Origin: Mesorhizobium opportunistum WSM2075
Lineage (GTDB): Bacteria; Pseudomonadota; Alphaproteobacteria; Rhizobiales; Rhizobiaceae
Direction: 5' to 3'
Length of the DNA stretch: 64,000 nt
Assembly: GCF_000176035.2 (NCBI RefSeq)
Contig: NC_015675.1
Location: forward strand, 5,708,001-5,772,000
The translations under genes were made by a program, and so were the position numbers. The notes under the pieces were generated by a model. The model did no database searches and was not told where the DNA came from. It saw only the letters and a list, made by a program, of their open reading frames with translations. Below, piece by piece: positions 54,874 to 63,480 of this stretch. Positions within the stretch are counted from its first letter, which is position 1. Every line of letters starts with the position of its first letter.

Positions 54874-56097
54874 ATGCAGAACCCCTATTCGGAAATCTTT
54901 CGCGCCCCTGGCGCCAAGGGCTTTGCAACTGCCGGCTTCATGGCGCGCTTGCCGATCGCCATGGCTCCGATCGGCATCGTGGCGATGCTGTCGCAGACAC
55001 ACGGCGAGTACTGGCTGGCGGGCGCCGTTTCGGCGACATTCGCGCTGGCCAACGCTTTCCTGGCGCCGCAAATATCAAGGCTGGTGGACCGCTTTGGCCA
55101 GACCCCAATTGTCGTGCCCACCACCATCATCTCCGTGCTTGCTTTCCTCATGCTGATTGCAGCGGCCAATCAGGACTGGCCTATGTGGACGCTGTTCGTG
55201 TCCGCGCTGCTGGCGGCAGCCATGCCCAGCATGCCGGCAATGGTACGGGCGCGCTGGACCGAGATTTTCCGGGGCCGGCCTCAGATGAACACCGCCTTCG
55301 CCTTCGAATCGGCGGCGGACGAACTGGTCTATATCGCCGGAGCGTCGCTGTCGGTGGGCCTCAGTGCCGGCCTGTTCCCCGAGGCCGGCATGCTGGCGAG
55401 CACCTTGTTCCTCGCCGTCGGATCGATGGCCTTCATCCTGCAGCGGTCGACCGAGCCGAAAGTGCGACCGGTGGACTATGGCTCCAGCGGTTCGGCGATC
55501 CGCCTGCGGCCGGTGCGGATCATCACCTTCGCCCTGATCTTCATCGGCGCGACGTTTGCGACAACGGAAGTGAGCACGGTGGCGATCACCAAGGAACTCG
55601 GCCAGCCGGGTGCCGCGAGCCTCGTCATCGGCGTCTATGCGCTGGGATCGTTCGCGCTGGGCATCGTCGTCGGCGCGCTCAACCTCAAGGCGCCGCTGCA
55701 GCGCCAACTTGCCATCGCGGTCGCCCTGGTCGCGCTCGGCACACTGCTGCCGCTCACCGCCGACAGCGTGCCGCTGCTGGCGCTGACCGTCTTCATCAGC
55801 GGCGTCGCGATCTCGCCGACCTTCATCACGGCGTTCGGCCTGATCGAACGACATGTGCCGGAAGCGATGCTGACCGAGGGGATCACCTGGGTGATGACAG
55901 GCATCGGCATCGGCATGGCGCTGGGGTCGTTCACCGCCGGTGCGGTGGTGGACGCGTTCGGCGCCCAGAACGGGTTCTGGGTTTCGGTGGCATCAGGCAC
56001 CATTGCGCTGGTCACGGTACTATTTGGGCAGAGCAGCCTCGCCATCCACAATTGCGAGCTGGATGGATGCGAAGCGGCGGTCGTTCCTGCTGAATGA
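54874..56097 (+). CDS. MFS transporter, probable efflux pump
   Basis: A 407-residue major facilitator protein with about twelve hydrophobic helices. Residues EYWLAGAVSATFALANAFLAPQISRLVDRFGQTPIV include the loop-2 motif and RLVDRFGQ, and a second half begins around residue 210 (ITFALIFIGATFATTEVSTVAI). Divergent from tetR with three operators, so it is likely a drug or metabolite exporter induced by its substrate. ATG 54874 has GAGGAA eight bases upstream; earlier in-frame TTG 54841 is rejected. Confidence 0.9.
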   Translation: MQNPYSEIFRAPGAKGFATAGFMARLPIAMAPIGIVAMLSQTHGEYWLAGAVSATFALANAFLAPQISRLVDRFGQTPIVVPTTIISVLAFLMLIAAANQDWPMWTLFVSALLAAAMPSMPAMVRARWTEIFRGRPQMNTAFAFESAADELVYIAGASLSVGLSAGLFPEAGMLASTLFLAVGSMAFILQRSTEPKVRPVDYGSSGSAIRLRPVRIITFALIFIGATFATTEVSTVAITKELGQPGAASLVIGVYALGSFALGIVVGALNLKAPLQRQLAIAVALVALGTLLPLTADSVPLLALTVFISGVAISPTFITAFGLIERHVPEAMLTEGITWVMTGIGIGMALGSFTAGAVVDAFGAQNGFWVSVASGTIALVTVLFGQSSLAIHNCELDGCEAAVVPAE

Positions 56098-56147
56098 TCC
56101 ACGAAGCGCCCGGTTTGAACGGACCGGGCGCTATCATCACTGGCAGT

Positions 56148-57248
56148 TCAGATGATTTCGGTTTTGGCGATATGGATGCCAAACCCTTCGAGGCCGACAT
56201 AGTGGCGTTCGCGCGAGGCGATCAAATTGATCGAGGAGATGCCGAGATCCTTGAGGATCTGAGCGCCGAGGCCGATTTCGCGCCATTCATTCTCGCGCCG
56301 GCGGGCCTCCTCATGATCCTCGCGCTCGCCGCTCGCCGGGCGCTTGCGCTCCTGGTGCGCGACACCGACGGAGCCCTCACGCAGATAGACGATGACGCCG
56401 CGCTTGCGCTCGCCCATTGCCTTCATGATGGCGTCCAGCCGGTGACTGGTGCCGAAGACGTCGGTCACCACATCCTCGGAATGCAGGCGCACAGGCACCT
56501 CTTCTCCATCGCGGATGTCGCCGAAGACAACGGCGACGTGGTGCATGGAATCCCAGGGCAGCGTGTAGGTGAAGACCTGCGCCTTGCCGCCGAGCGTGTC
56601 GATTTCGGAACAGGCGACGCGTTCGACCAGTGTTTCCTTGCGTTGCCGGTAGGCGATGAGATCGGCTACCGACACCTGCTTGAGACCATGCTCTTCGGCA
56701 AAGGCCGCGACCTGCGGGCCGCGCTTGACGGTGCCGTCGTCATTGACCAGTTCCGAGATCACACCGATCGGCGGCAGGCCGGCGAGCTTGCACAGGTCGA
56801 CCGCTGCTTCGGTATGGCCGGAGCGCATCAGCACGCCGCCCTCGCGCGCGATGAGCGGGAAGATGTGGCCGGGGCGGACGAAATCGGAAGCGCCAACATT
56901 GCCGTTGGCGAGGTTGCGGACGGTCAGCGTGCGGTCGTCAGCCGAAATGCCCGTCGTGGTGCCGTGCTTGAAATCGACGCTGACGGTGAAAGCGGTGGTA
57001 TGCGCCGAATCATTGTCGGCGACCATCGGCTGCAGGTTGAGCCGTTTGGCTTCCTCGCGCGGCATCGGCGTGCAGACGATGCCGGAGGTGTTGCGCACGA
57101 TGAAGGCCATCTTCTCCGGCGTGCAATGAACGGCGGCGACGATCAGGTCGCCCTCGTTCTCGCGCCCGTCATCGTCCATGACGACGACGATCTCGCCGCG
57201 TTCGAAGGCACGCAGGGCTTCGACGATCTTCTTCTGGTCGTAAGGCAT
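56148..57248 (-). CDS. ribB: 3,4-dihydroxy-2-butanone 4-phosphate synthase with degenerate GTP cyclohydrolase II domain
   Basis: A 366-residue RibBA-type fusion. The N-terminal half (residues 1-200) is an intact DHBP synthase: VVVMDDDGRENEGDL, FIVRNTSGIVCTPM, and GHTEAAVDLCKLAGLPPIGVI. The C-terminal half resembles GTP cyclohydrolase II (PVRLHSEDVVTDVFGTSHRLDAIMKAM and GLEGFGIHIAKT), but lacks the three zinc-binding cysteines that should follow LHSE, and the catalytic loop is changed, so it should not hydrolyse GTP. A separate RibA must exist elsewhere. ATG 57248 gives the usual MPYDQKKIVEAL start. Riboflavin supply also relates to BluB, which uses FMN. Confidence 0.93.
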   Translation of the reverse strand: MPYDQKKIVEALRAFERGEIVVVMDDDGRENEGDLIVAAVHCTPEKMAFIVRNTSGIVCTPMPREEAKRLNLQPMVADNDSAHTTAFTVSVDFKHGTTTGISADDRTLTVRNLANGNVGASDFVRPGHIFPLIAREGGVLMRSGHTEAAVDLCKLAGLPPIGVISELVNDDGTVKRGPQVAAFAEEHGLKQVSVADLIAYRQRKETLVERVACSEIDTLGGKAQVFTYTLPWDSMHHVAVVFGDIRDGEEVPVRLHSEDVVTDVFGTSHRLDAIMKAMGERKRGVIVYLREGSVGVAHQERKRPASGEREDHEEARRRENEWREIGLGAQILKDLGISSINLIASRERHYVGLEGFGIHIAKTEII

Positions 57249-57269
57249 GGAGTGCTCGCTTCGCTCGCG

Positions 57270-57345
57270 GGAATAGGGAGTAGGCAATAGGGCAGTAGGG
57301 GAAAGAAAAAAAGGCCTACTGCCTATTCCCTACTGCCTACTCCCT
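57270..57345. repeat. Inverted intergenic repeat between ribB and aroC
   Basis: The sequence contains GGGAATAGGGAGTAGGCAATAGGGCAGTAGG and, about ten bases later, its approximate reverse complement CCTACTGCCTATTCCCTACTGCCTACTCCC. Together they can form a long hairpin with a central A-rich loop (AAAGAAAAAAA). This motif type recurs in rhizobial genomes between genes (recollection). It lies between two genes read in the same direction. Confidence 0.75.
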
Positions 57346-58437
57346 TCCCGTCTGTCCCCGATGGCGCAGATAATGATCGGCGATGGCGCAGGCAACCATC
57401 GCCTCGCCGATCGGCACGGCGCGGATGCCGACGCAGGGATCGTGGCGGCCCTTGGTCATCACCTCGACATCGTTGCCGTCCTTGTCGATCGACTTTCGCG
57501 GCGTCAGGATCGATGAGGTCGGCTTGACGGCGAAGCGCGCGACGATCGCCTGGCCGGTCGAGATGCCGCCGAGGATACCGCCAGCATTGTTGGACAGGAA
57601 CACCGGTTTGCCGTCATTGCCCATGCGCATCTCGTCGGCATTCTTTTCGCCGGTGATGCGGGCGGCCTCGAAGCCGTTGCCGATCTCGACGCCCTTGACG
57701 GCGTTGATCGACATCAGGCCTGACGCGATGTCCTGGTCGAGCTTGGCATAGATCGGCGCGCCGAGCCCTGGCGGAACGCCGTCGGCGACGATCTCGATCA
57801 CCGCGCCGACCGAGGAGCCGGCCTTGCGGATGCCGTCGAGATACTGAGTGAAGACGGGAACGGAAGCCGGATCGGGCGTGAAGAACGGATTTTCCGCATC
57901 GCCGATGAAGTTCCAGTTCCAGTTGGCGCGATCGATGGACTTTTCACCCATCGACACCAGCGCGCCGCGCACCACCATCCCTGGCACCACCTTGCGGGCG
58001 AGCGCACCGGCCGCCACGCGCGCGGCCGTCTCGCGGGCCGAGGAGCGGCCGCCGCCACGATAGTCGCGTATGCCGTATTTGACGTCATAGGTGTAGTCGG
58101 CATGACCCGGCCGGTACTGGCGGGCGATTTCGCCATAGTCCTTCGAACGCTGATCGACATTTTCGATCAGCATCGAAACCGGCGTGCCGGTGGTGATCAT
58201 GGTCTCGCCGTCCTCGTCGAGGACGAAGCCCGACAGCACCTTGACCTCGTCGGGTTCGCGGCGCTGGGTGACGAAGCGCGACTGGCCCGGCCGGCGCTTG
58301 TCGAGTTCGGCCTGGATTTCGTCACGCGTGAAGCGGATGCCGGGCGGGCAGCCGTCCACCACACAGCCGAGCGCTGCGCCATGGCTTTCGCCCCAGGTGG
58401 TGACACGGAAAAGATGGCCGAACGTGTTGTGAGACAT
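57337..58437 (-). CDS. aroC: Chorismate synthase
   Basis: Last step of the shikimate pathway, using reduced FMN. The 366-residue protein has [61 protein letters not shown] and the C-terminal [25 protein letters not shown], all expected. ATG 58437. Lies upstream of ribB in the same direction with the repeat between them; both are flavin linked. Confidence 0.97.
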   Translation of the reverse strand: MSHNTFGHLFRVTTWGESHGAALGCVVDGCPPGIRFTRDEIQAELDKRRPGQSRFVTQRREPDEVKVLSGFVLDEDGETMITTGTPVSMLIENVDQRSKDYGEIARQYRPGHADYTYDVKYGIRDYRGGGRSSARETAARVAAGALARKVVPGMVVRGALVSMGEKSIDRANWNWNFIGDAENPFFTPDPASVPVFTQYLDGIRKAGSSVGAVIEIVADGVPPGLGAPIYAKLDQDIASGLMSINAVKGVEIGNGFEAARITGEKNADEMRMGNDGKPVFLSNNAGGILGGISTGQAIVARFAVKPTSSILTPRKSIDKDGNDVEVMTKGRHDPCVGIRAVPIGEAMVACAIADHYLRHRGQTGRE

Positions 58438-58617
58438 GGAAAAGTGCCCTGATCGGCAGCCGAGCCGGTTGAAGCCTGCGTTCTATTGGCGTTTTCCACA
58501 GGGGTCAAACTGTGATCCGGCGGATTTAGTTTTGACACATTCGGTTGGTTTCTGCTCTGCTCCATTCGCCGTTGAGGATCCGCCGCCACCGTGCCGGCGC
58601 AATGACCAAAGAGGACG

Positions 58618-58881
58618 ATGATGCGTACCCTGATTGGCGCTGTTGCCGCCACGCTGCTGCTTTCCACCGCCGCTTTCGCCGGCCAGACCGAAGGCCTGAT
58701 CAAGAAGATCGACAAGGACGCGCTGACGCTGACGCTGGACGACGGCAAATCCTACAAGCTGAACGCCGAGACCGATCTCGACGCGCTGAAGCCGGGCATG
58801 GACATCGTCATCGCCTACGATGTGACCAATGGCGAAAACGTCGTAACCGATATGCAGCTGCCGGACAGCGACACGAACTAA
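58618..58881 (+). CDS. DUF1344 exported protein
   Basis: An 87-residue protein with signal peptide MMRTLIGAVAATLLLSTAAFAG and a small beta-rich mature domain (QTEGLIKKIDKDALTLTLDDGKSYKLNAETDLDALKPGMDIVIAYDVTNGENVVTDMQL), the DUF1344 family. Function unknown; these proteins are common in rhizobia. Start ATG 58618 or 58621, with GAGGAC upstream. A TTGACA hexamer at 58532-58537 may be part of its promoter, without a clear -10 box. Confidence 0.88.
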   Translation: MMRTLIGAVAATLLLSTAAFAGQTEGLIKKIDKDALTLTLDDGKSYKLNAETDLDALKPGMDIVIAYDVTNGENVVTDMQLPDSDTN

Positions 58882-58911
58882 GCGCGTCGCGTTTGAACGG
58901 GTTCAGGTGAC

Positions 58912-59499
58912 CTAAAGCCACTCCAGGCTCTTGCCTTCGAGCTTGAGCACGCGATCCTGTGGTATCTCCAGGTTCGCTGCCTCGTCCTCGGCCATATCAA
59001 GCACGAAACGGAACAAGGTGCGCATGACGCCGCCATGCGTCACGCAGACGGTCTGCCGGTCCAGCGCATCGAACCAGGGTTTGACCCGCTCGAGCAGCAT
59101 CCGGTAGCTCTCGGCGCCTTCGCCCGGCGGCCGAAAATTCCATTTATCCAAAGCGCGCATCCTGCTCGCGCCGGGATATCGCGTCTCGAGTTCGGCAAAG
59201 GTGGATCCCTGCCAATCGCCGAAATTGACTTCGACGAGGCGGGGATCGGTCCGATAGGCATCCGGATCGAGTTGCATCGCAGCGCGGATACGTTCCATCG
59301 TTTCGCGCGTCCGCTTCATCGGACTGGCGACGAAATCGAAATTCTCCGGATCATGGACAAGTTCGGCCAGCCGAACGCCGTTTCCGGTCGCCTGTGCGCG
59401 GCCAAGAGCATTGAGATCGGTGTCGGCCTGCCCTTGCAGCCGGAACTCGGCGTTCCACGCGGTCTGGCCGTGGCGCACGATATAAACCAGCGGGTACAT
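58912..59499 (-). CDS. Histidine phosphatase (phosphoglycerate mutase-like)
   Basis: A 195-residue protein with the canonical motif LVYIVRHGQTAWNAEFRLQGQADTDLNALG, DFVASPMKRTRETMERI, LVEVNFGDWQGSTFAELE and CVTHGGVMRTLF. It is of the GpmB/CobC-like group. Substrate unknown. It lies 41 bases after the fabI stop on the same strand. Confidence 0.92.
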   Translation of the reverse strand: MYPLVYIVRHGQTAWNAEFRLQGQADTDLNALGRAQATGNGVRLAELVHDPENFDFVASPMKRTRETMERIRAAMQLDPDAYRTDPRLVEVNFGDWQGSTFAELETRYPGASRMRALDKWNFRPPGEGAESYRMLLERVKPWFDALDRQTVCVTHGGVMRTLFRFVLDMAEDEAANLEIPQDRVLKLEGKSLEWL

Positions 59500-59540
59500 C
59501 AGGTCTTCCGGTGGTCGGGCCTGGGCCTGGGCGGAGGGGA

Positions 59541-60362
59541 TTAGTCCTTGACCGTCGAAATATCAGGCGCGTCGACCGCCTTCATGCCGACGACGTGATA
59601 GCCGGAATCGACGTGGTGCACTTCGCCGGTGACGCCACGCGACAGGTCTGACAGGAAATAGACGCCGGAATCGCCGACCTCTTCCTGGGTAACCGTCTGC
59701 TTCAGCGGCGAATTGTATTCGTTCCACTTCAGGATGTAGCGGAAGTCGCCGATGCCGGAAGCGGCCAGCGTCTTGATCGGGCCGGCGGAGATCGCGTTGA
59801 CGCGGATCTTCTTGGAGCCGAGATCGACGGCCAGGTAGCGCACGCTGGCTTCGAGCGCGGCCTTGGCTACGCCCATGACGTTGTAGTGCGGCATCACCTT
59901 CTCGGCGCCGTAGTAAGTCAGCGTCAAAAGCGACCCGCCATCGGTCATCAGCGCCTCGGCGCGCTTGGCGATGGTGGTGAAGGAATAGACCGAAATGTCC
60001 ATGGTGCGCAGGAAGTTGTCGCGCGTCGTCTCGACATAGCGGCCGGTCAGCTCGTCCTTGTCGGAAAAAGCGATGGCATGGACGAGGAAATCGAGTTTGC
60101 CCCCCCAATGCTTGGCGACATTGGCGAAAACCTCGTCGAGGCTCGCCGGATCGGTGACGTCGCAATGGCCGGCGACAAAAGCGCCCAGTTCCGTGGCCAA
60201 AGGCTCGACACGCTTCTTGAAGGCCTCGCCCTGATAGGTCAGCGCGATTTCCGCGCCGTGATCGACGCACGCCTTGGCGATGCCATAGGCGATCGACCTG
60301 TTGTTCGCGACGCCGAGAATAAGGCCGCGTTTGCCGGCCATCAGGCCCTGTCCACCCGCCAT
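59541..60362 (-). CDS. fabI: Enoyl-[acyl-carrier-protein] reductase (NADH)
   Basis: Last reduction in each round of fatty acid elongation. The 273-residue short-chain dehydrogenase has the NAD-binding LILGVANNRSIAYGIAKA, the catalytic Tyr-x6-Lys in MPHYNVMGVAKAALEASVRYLA, and AISAGPIKTLAASGIGDF. Length fits FabI. ATG 60362 gives MAGGQGLMAGKRGLILG; the second ATG at 60341 is an alternative. FabI is the triclosan target in many bacteria. Rhizobia typically carry two FabI copies, so this may be one of two. Confidence 0.95.
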   Translation of the reverse strand: MAGGQGLMAGKRGLILGVANNRSIAYGIAKACVDHGAEIALTYQGEAFKKRVEPLATELGAFVAGHCDVTDPASLDEVFANVAKHWGGKLDFLVHAIAFSDKDELTGRYVETTRDNFLRTMDISVYSFTTIAKRAEALMTDGGSLLTLTYYGAEKVMPHYNVMGVAKAALEASVRYLAVDLGSKKIRVNAISAGPIKTLAASGIGDFRYILKWNEYNSPLKQTVTQEEVGDSGVYFLSDLSRGVTGEVHHVDSGYHVVGMKAVDAPDISTVKD

Positions 60363-60468
60363 GTGCGTGCTCTCCGCAAGATCTTCTGCTTTGTGGAGTG
60401 CCTATCGCACAGGCACAAAGCCCCTTCAAGCGTTCAAACCGGACAGTTCGGGGGACAAAAGCCGTCGA

Positions 60469-61395
60469 TCAGCCTTTTTGGCCGCGCAGCAGCGCTTCGA
60501 GCGCGCTGTCGCCGCTCTCCGGCAGCATGATGCGCACATGGACATAGAGATCGCCATGGCCGCCGGCTTTTTCCGGCAGGCCCCTGCCCTTGAGGCGCAG
60601 GACCTTGTCCGAGCTCGACCAGGGAGGAACGTTGACCGCGAGCCTGCCGGTCGGCGTCTCGACCGGCACCTTGGCGCCCAGTGCCGCGTCCGCCAGCGAC
60701 ACCGGCAGGTCGGCGTGCAGGTCGCGACCCTCTATCCGGTAACGCGGGTGCCTGCGGATATGGATCTTGACCAGCGCGTCGCCGGGCTGGCCCGGTCCCT
60801 GCTCGCCCTGCCCCTTCAGCCGGATGGTCTGGCCGTCCTCGACATAGGCCGGCAGCTTGACCGCCACCTTGCGGCCATCCGGGAACATCGCCGTCACCTT
60901 TTCGGCATTCGCCGCTTCCTCGATGGTGATGTCGAGCGTCACGTTCAGATCGGCAGCGGTCGCGGGCTGGCGGCGGTCGCCCATGCCGGCACCGCGCGCG
61001 CCCGAAAAGGCGTCGCCGAAAATCTGGCTGAAAATATCGCTGTTGCCGTCGAACGGATCGCCACCGGGGCGCCCCGACCGGAATTCGAATCGCGAGCCGC
61101 CGGCCCCCTGCTGTCGACGAAACCCGCCAAAGGGATCGCCACCGGCCGCGCCCTCGAAACCCTGGAAGCGCGGCTTGCCGTCGGCGTCGATCTCGCCGCG
61201 ATCGAAGGCGGCACGGTTTTTCTCGTCGCCGACGATCTCATAGGCCTGGTTGGCCGCGGCAAAACGATCCTTCGCCTTGGGATCATTCGGATTCTGGTCC
61301 GGATGATGTTTCTTGGCGAGCTTCCGGTATGCCGATTTTATGTCCTTGGCCGATGCGTTCTTTGCAACGCCCAGCACCTCATACGGGTCGCGCAT
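60469..61395 (-). CDS. DnaJ-like co-chaperone (CbpA type)
   Basis: A 308-residue protein with an N-terminal J domain ([39 protein letters not shown] intact), a Gly/Phe-rich linker ([22 protein letters not shown]), and two C-terminal substrate-binding domains. The zinc-finger of DnaJ is absent, so it is of the CbpA/DnaJ-class II kind. It stimulates DnaK. ATG 61395. Confidence 0.93.
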   Translation of the reverse strand: MRDPYEVLGVAKNASAKDIKSAYRKLAKKHHPDQNPNDPKAKDRFAAANQAYEIVGDEKNRAAFDRGEIDADGKPRFQGFEGAAGGDPFGGFRRQQGAGGSRFEFRSGRPGGDPFDGNSDIFSQIFGDAFSGARGAGMGDRRQPATAADLNVTLDITIEEAANAEKVTAMFPDGRKVAVKLPAYVEDGQTIRLKGQGEQGPGQPGDALVKIHIRRHPRYRIEGRDLHADLPVSLADAALGAKVPVETPTGRLAVNVPPWSSSDKVLRLKGRGLPEKAGGHGDLYVHVRIMLPESGDSALEALLRGQKG

Positions 61396-61507
61396 GCGTC
61401 CTGCCCTGGAAATGAGTTGAGTCCATACTTGCCTCCTATATGCGCTCGCATAGGAAGAAATTCCAGTGCCGGACCGTCATATCAAGGGCGGAAATCGAGG
61501 GCGGAAG

Positions 61508-61969
61508 TTAGAGTGGCTTGAAGCCCTGCATGCGCCAACCACCGGCACTGGCGAGGCACAGCTCACCCTCGAACATTGCAACGCCATCAAAGCTTTCGCG
61601 CGACGCCTTGAAGCGGCGGCAGGTCTGGCCGCTGTCCTTCAATTCGGCAAGCTCGGTGATGGAGCCGCGCGATCCGGTCCCGGCATTCGCCCATGGCACC
61701 GCCTGCCCGCCGAGCTGCTCGATGTCGGCGGAAGATACCGCATTGCCGATCGTCGTCTGGTCGGAGTTTCGATCCGAATCGACCGGCGCCGCGGAAGCAG
61801 ACGTGCTGCTGGTCAGGATCGAGCGGTCGACCTCCGCCTTTTCCAGGCTGAAGCCACCCGCTCCACAGGCGGCCAGTGGCAGGCTGACGACCACGATCGC
61901 GGCTTTCGCGCTGGCCGAAGCGATAACGCTCCATTGCCTGCTGTCAAAAGCTTGCGCGATACGCGACAA
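61508..61969 (-). CDS. RT0821/Lpp0805-like surface protein
   Basis: A 153-residue exported protein, probably a lipoprotein: the N-terminal hydrophobic segment ([20 protein letters not shown]) ends with a lipobox-like LAAC. The C-terminal part ([45 protein letters not shown]) matches a surface antigen-like domain with two Cys found in RT0821/Lpp0805 proteins. TTG 61969 with GGGGAGG seven bases upstream is the best start; the frame open to 62155 would overlap pdxH on the other strand. Function unknown. Confidence 0.75.
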   Translation of the reverse strand: MSRIAQAFDSRQWSVIASASAKAAIVVVSLPLAACGAGGFSLEKAEVDRSILTSSTSASAAPVDSDRNSDQTTIGNAVSSADIEQLGGQAVPWANAGTGSRGSITELAELKDSGQTCRRFKASRESFDGVAMFEGELCLASAGGWRMQGFKPL

Positions 61970-62009
61970 TCGGCAACCTCCCCTGATCCGTGACAATTTG
62001 AGAAAAACT

Positions 62010-62627
62010 ATGAGTGACACTGAGTTAACAAGCGGTGACTTTACCGAGGCCGGCGAGCCGTTTCGCCTCTTTGCCGCATGGCTGGACGACGCCACGAAGA
62101 GCGAAATCAATGACGCCAACGGCGTGGCGCTGGCGACCGTCGATGCCGAAGGCATGCCGGATGTGCGGATGGTGCTGCTGAAGGGGTTCGATGAGGGCGG
62201 CTTTGTGTTCTACACGAATTTCGAGAGCGCCAAGGGCCAGGAGATTCTGGGCAGCATGAAGGCGGCGATGTGCTTCCACTGGAAATCGCTGCGCCGCCAG
62301 GTGCGCATTCGCGGTCCGGTGGAGATCGTCAGCGATGCCGAAGCCGACGCCTATTATGCGACGCGGCCGCGCGGCAGCCGTATCGGCGCCTGGGCCTCGA
62401 AACAGTCGCGGCCGCTGGAAAGCCGGTTCGCGCTGGAAAAAGCTGTCGCCGAATACACGGCCCGTTACGCCATCGGCGAGATTCCGCGACCCAAACACTG
62501 GTCGGGGTTTCGCATCGTGCCGAAGACGATCGAGTTTTGGCACGACAGGCCGTTCCGGCTGCATGACCGGGTGGTCTTTTCCCGCGATGCGAAAGGCGGT
62601 TGGGACAAGACGCGGCTTTATCCCTGA
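62010..62627 (+). CDS. pdxH: Pyridoxamine 5'-phosphate oxidase
   Basis: Oxidises pyridoxamine or pyridoxine phosphate to PLP using FMN. The 205-residue protein has [53 protein letters not shown], and C-terminal [30 protein letters not shown], all diagnostic. ATG 62010 follows 40 bases after the divergent surface-protein start. Third FMN-using enzyme in the region alongside AroC and BluB. Confidence 0.97.
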   Translation: MSDTELTSGDFTEAGEPFRLFAAWLDDATKSEINDANGVALATVDAEGMPDVRMVLLKGFDEGGFVFYTNFESAKGQEILGSMKAAMCFHWKSLRRQVRIRGPVEIVSDAEADAYYATRPRGSRIGAWASKQSRPLESRFALEKAVAEYTARYAIGEIPRPKHWSGFRIVPKTIEFWHDRPFRLHDRVVFSRDAKGGWDKTRLYP

Positions 62628-62655
62628 ACGCGGTAAGTCGGCACTTCACCCCACC

Positions 62656-62670
62656 CGGCCCTGCGGGCCG
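62656..62670. terminator. Hairpin between pdxH and the enoyl-CoA hydratase gene
   Basis: CGGCCC (62656-62661) and GGGCCG (62665-62670) form a six-base stem with a TGC loop, in a context (CCACCCGGCCCTGCGGGCCGAC) of a widespread rhizobial repeat. It lies between convergent genes and could end transcription from both. Confidence 0.5.
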
Positions 62671-62702
62671 ACCTCCCCATCTAGGAGAGGTAGAAGACCG
62701 AG

Positions 62703-63452
62703 CTATTTCTTCCTGGTCATGAACGCCGTGAGCGCGGAGCGCGCTTCATCCGATTTCAGCCGCTCGCGAAAATGTTCGCTTTCTTCGCCTATCCGGGCGA
62801 CCAGGTCGTCGCGCGAGCCGCGCATCAGGTCGCGCGCGATCTTCAGCGCCTGCGGCGGCTTTGCCGCGATCTGGCCAGCCGCCGCCAGCACCGAGGCCTC
62901 CAGCGCTCCTTCCTCGACCATTTCGTAGATCAGGCCGGCGGCCTTGGCGCGCTCGGCCGAAAAGCCCTCGCCAAGGCCAAGCAACGCGAAAGCGGCCTGC
63001 TGCCCCAGCACGCGCGGCGCCAAGAGGCTCGATCCCGCCTCCGGCACCAGGCCGAGGTCGACGAAAGGCGTCCTGAACACGGTGCGCGGCGTGGCGAAGG
63101 TCAGGTCGCAGTGCAGGTTGATCGTCGTGCCGATACCGACCGCGATGCCGTCGACACCGGAGACGATCGGTTTTTCGACCCTGGCCAGCGCTATCAGGAA
63201 ATCCCAGACTTCGGAGCCGCAATCGCCGCCGGTGGCCACCACCATGAAATCGGCAAGGTCGTTGCCGGAGGAGAAGGCGCCGGGCACCCCGAGGAACACA
63301 TGGACTCGGATGGCCGGATCGGCATCGCCTTCGGCCAATGTTTGCGACATCTTGGCATACATGGCGCGCGTCAGTGCGTTCTTCTTGTCCGGGCGGTTCA
63401 TGCGGATGATCTGGATAGCGCCCTGGCGCTCGACGAGGATGTGGTCTGTCAC
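62703..63452 (-). CDS. Enoyl-CoA hydratase/isomerase family protein
   Basis: A 249-residue crotonase-fold enzyme: IRMNRPDKKNALTRAMYAKM, VHVFLGVPGAFSSGNDLADFM (oxyanion hole), and the second oxyanion block VSGVDGIAVGIGTTINLHCDLTFATPRTVFRTPFVDLGLVPEAGSSL. The Glu usually at the second catalytic position is seen in LVPEAGS. Likely acts in fatty acid oxidation together with the adjacent acyl-CoA dehydrogenase; exact substrate unknown. ATG 63452; 28 bases from the next gene. Confidence 0.92.
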   Translation of the reverse strand: MTDHILVERQGAIQIIRMNRPDKKNALTRAMYAKMSQTLAEGDADPAIRVHVFLGVPGAFSSGNDLADFMVVATGGDCGSEVWDFLIALARVEKPIVSGVDGIAVGIGTTINLHCDLTFATPRTVFRTPFVDLGLVPEAGSSLLAPRVLGQQAAFALLGLGEGFSAERAKAAGLIYEMVEEGALEASVLAAAGQIAAKPPQALKIARDLMRGSRDDLVARIGEESEHFRERLKSDEARSALTAFMTRKK

Positions 63453-63480
63453 GGTTTTTCCTTGTTAGGCCTTGTGAACG

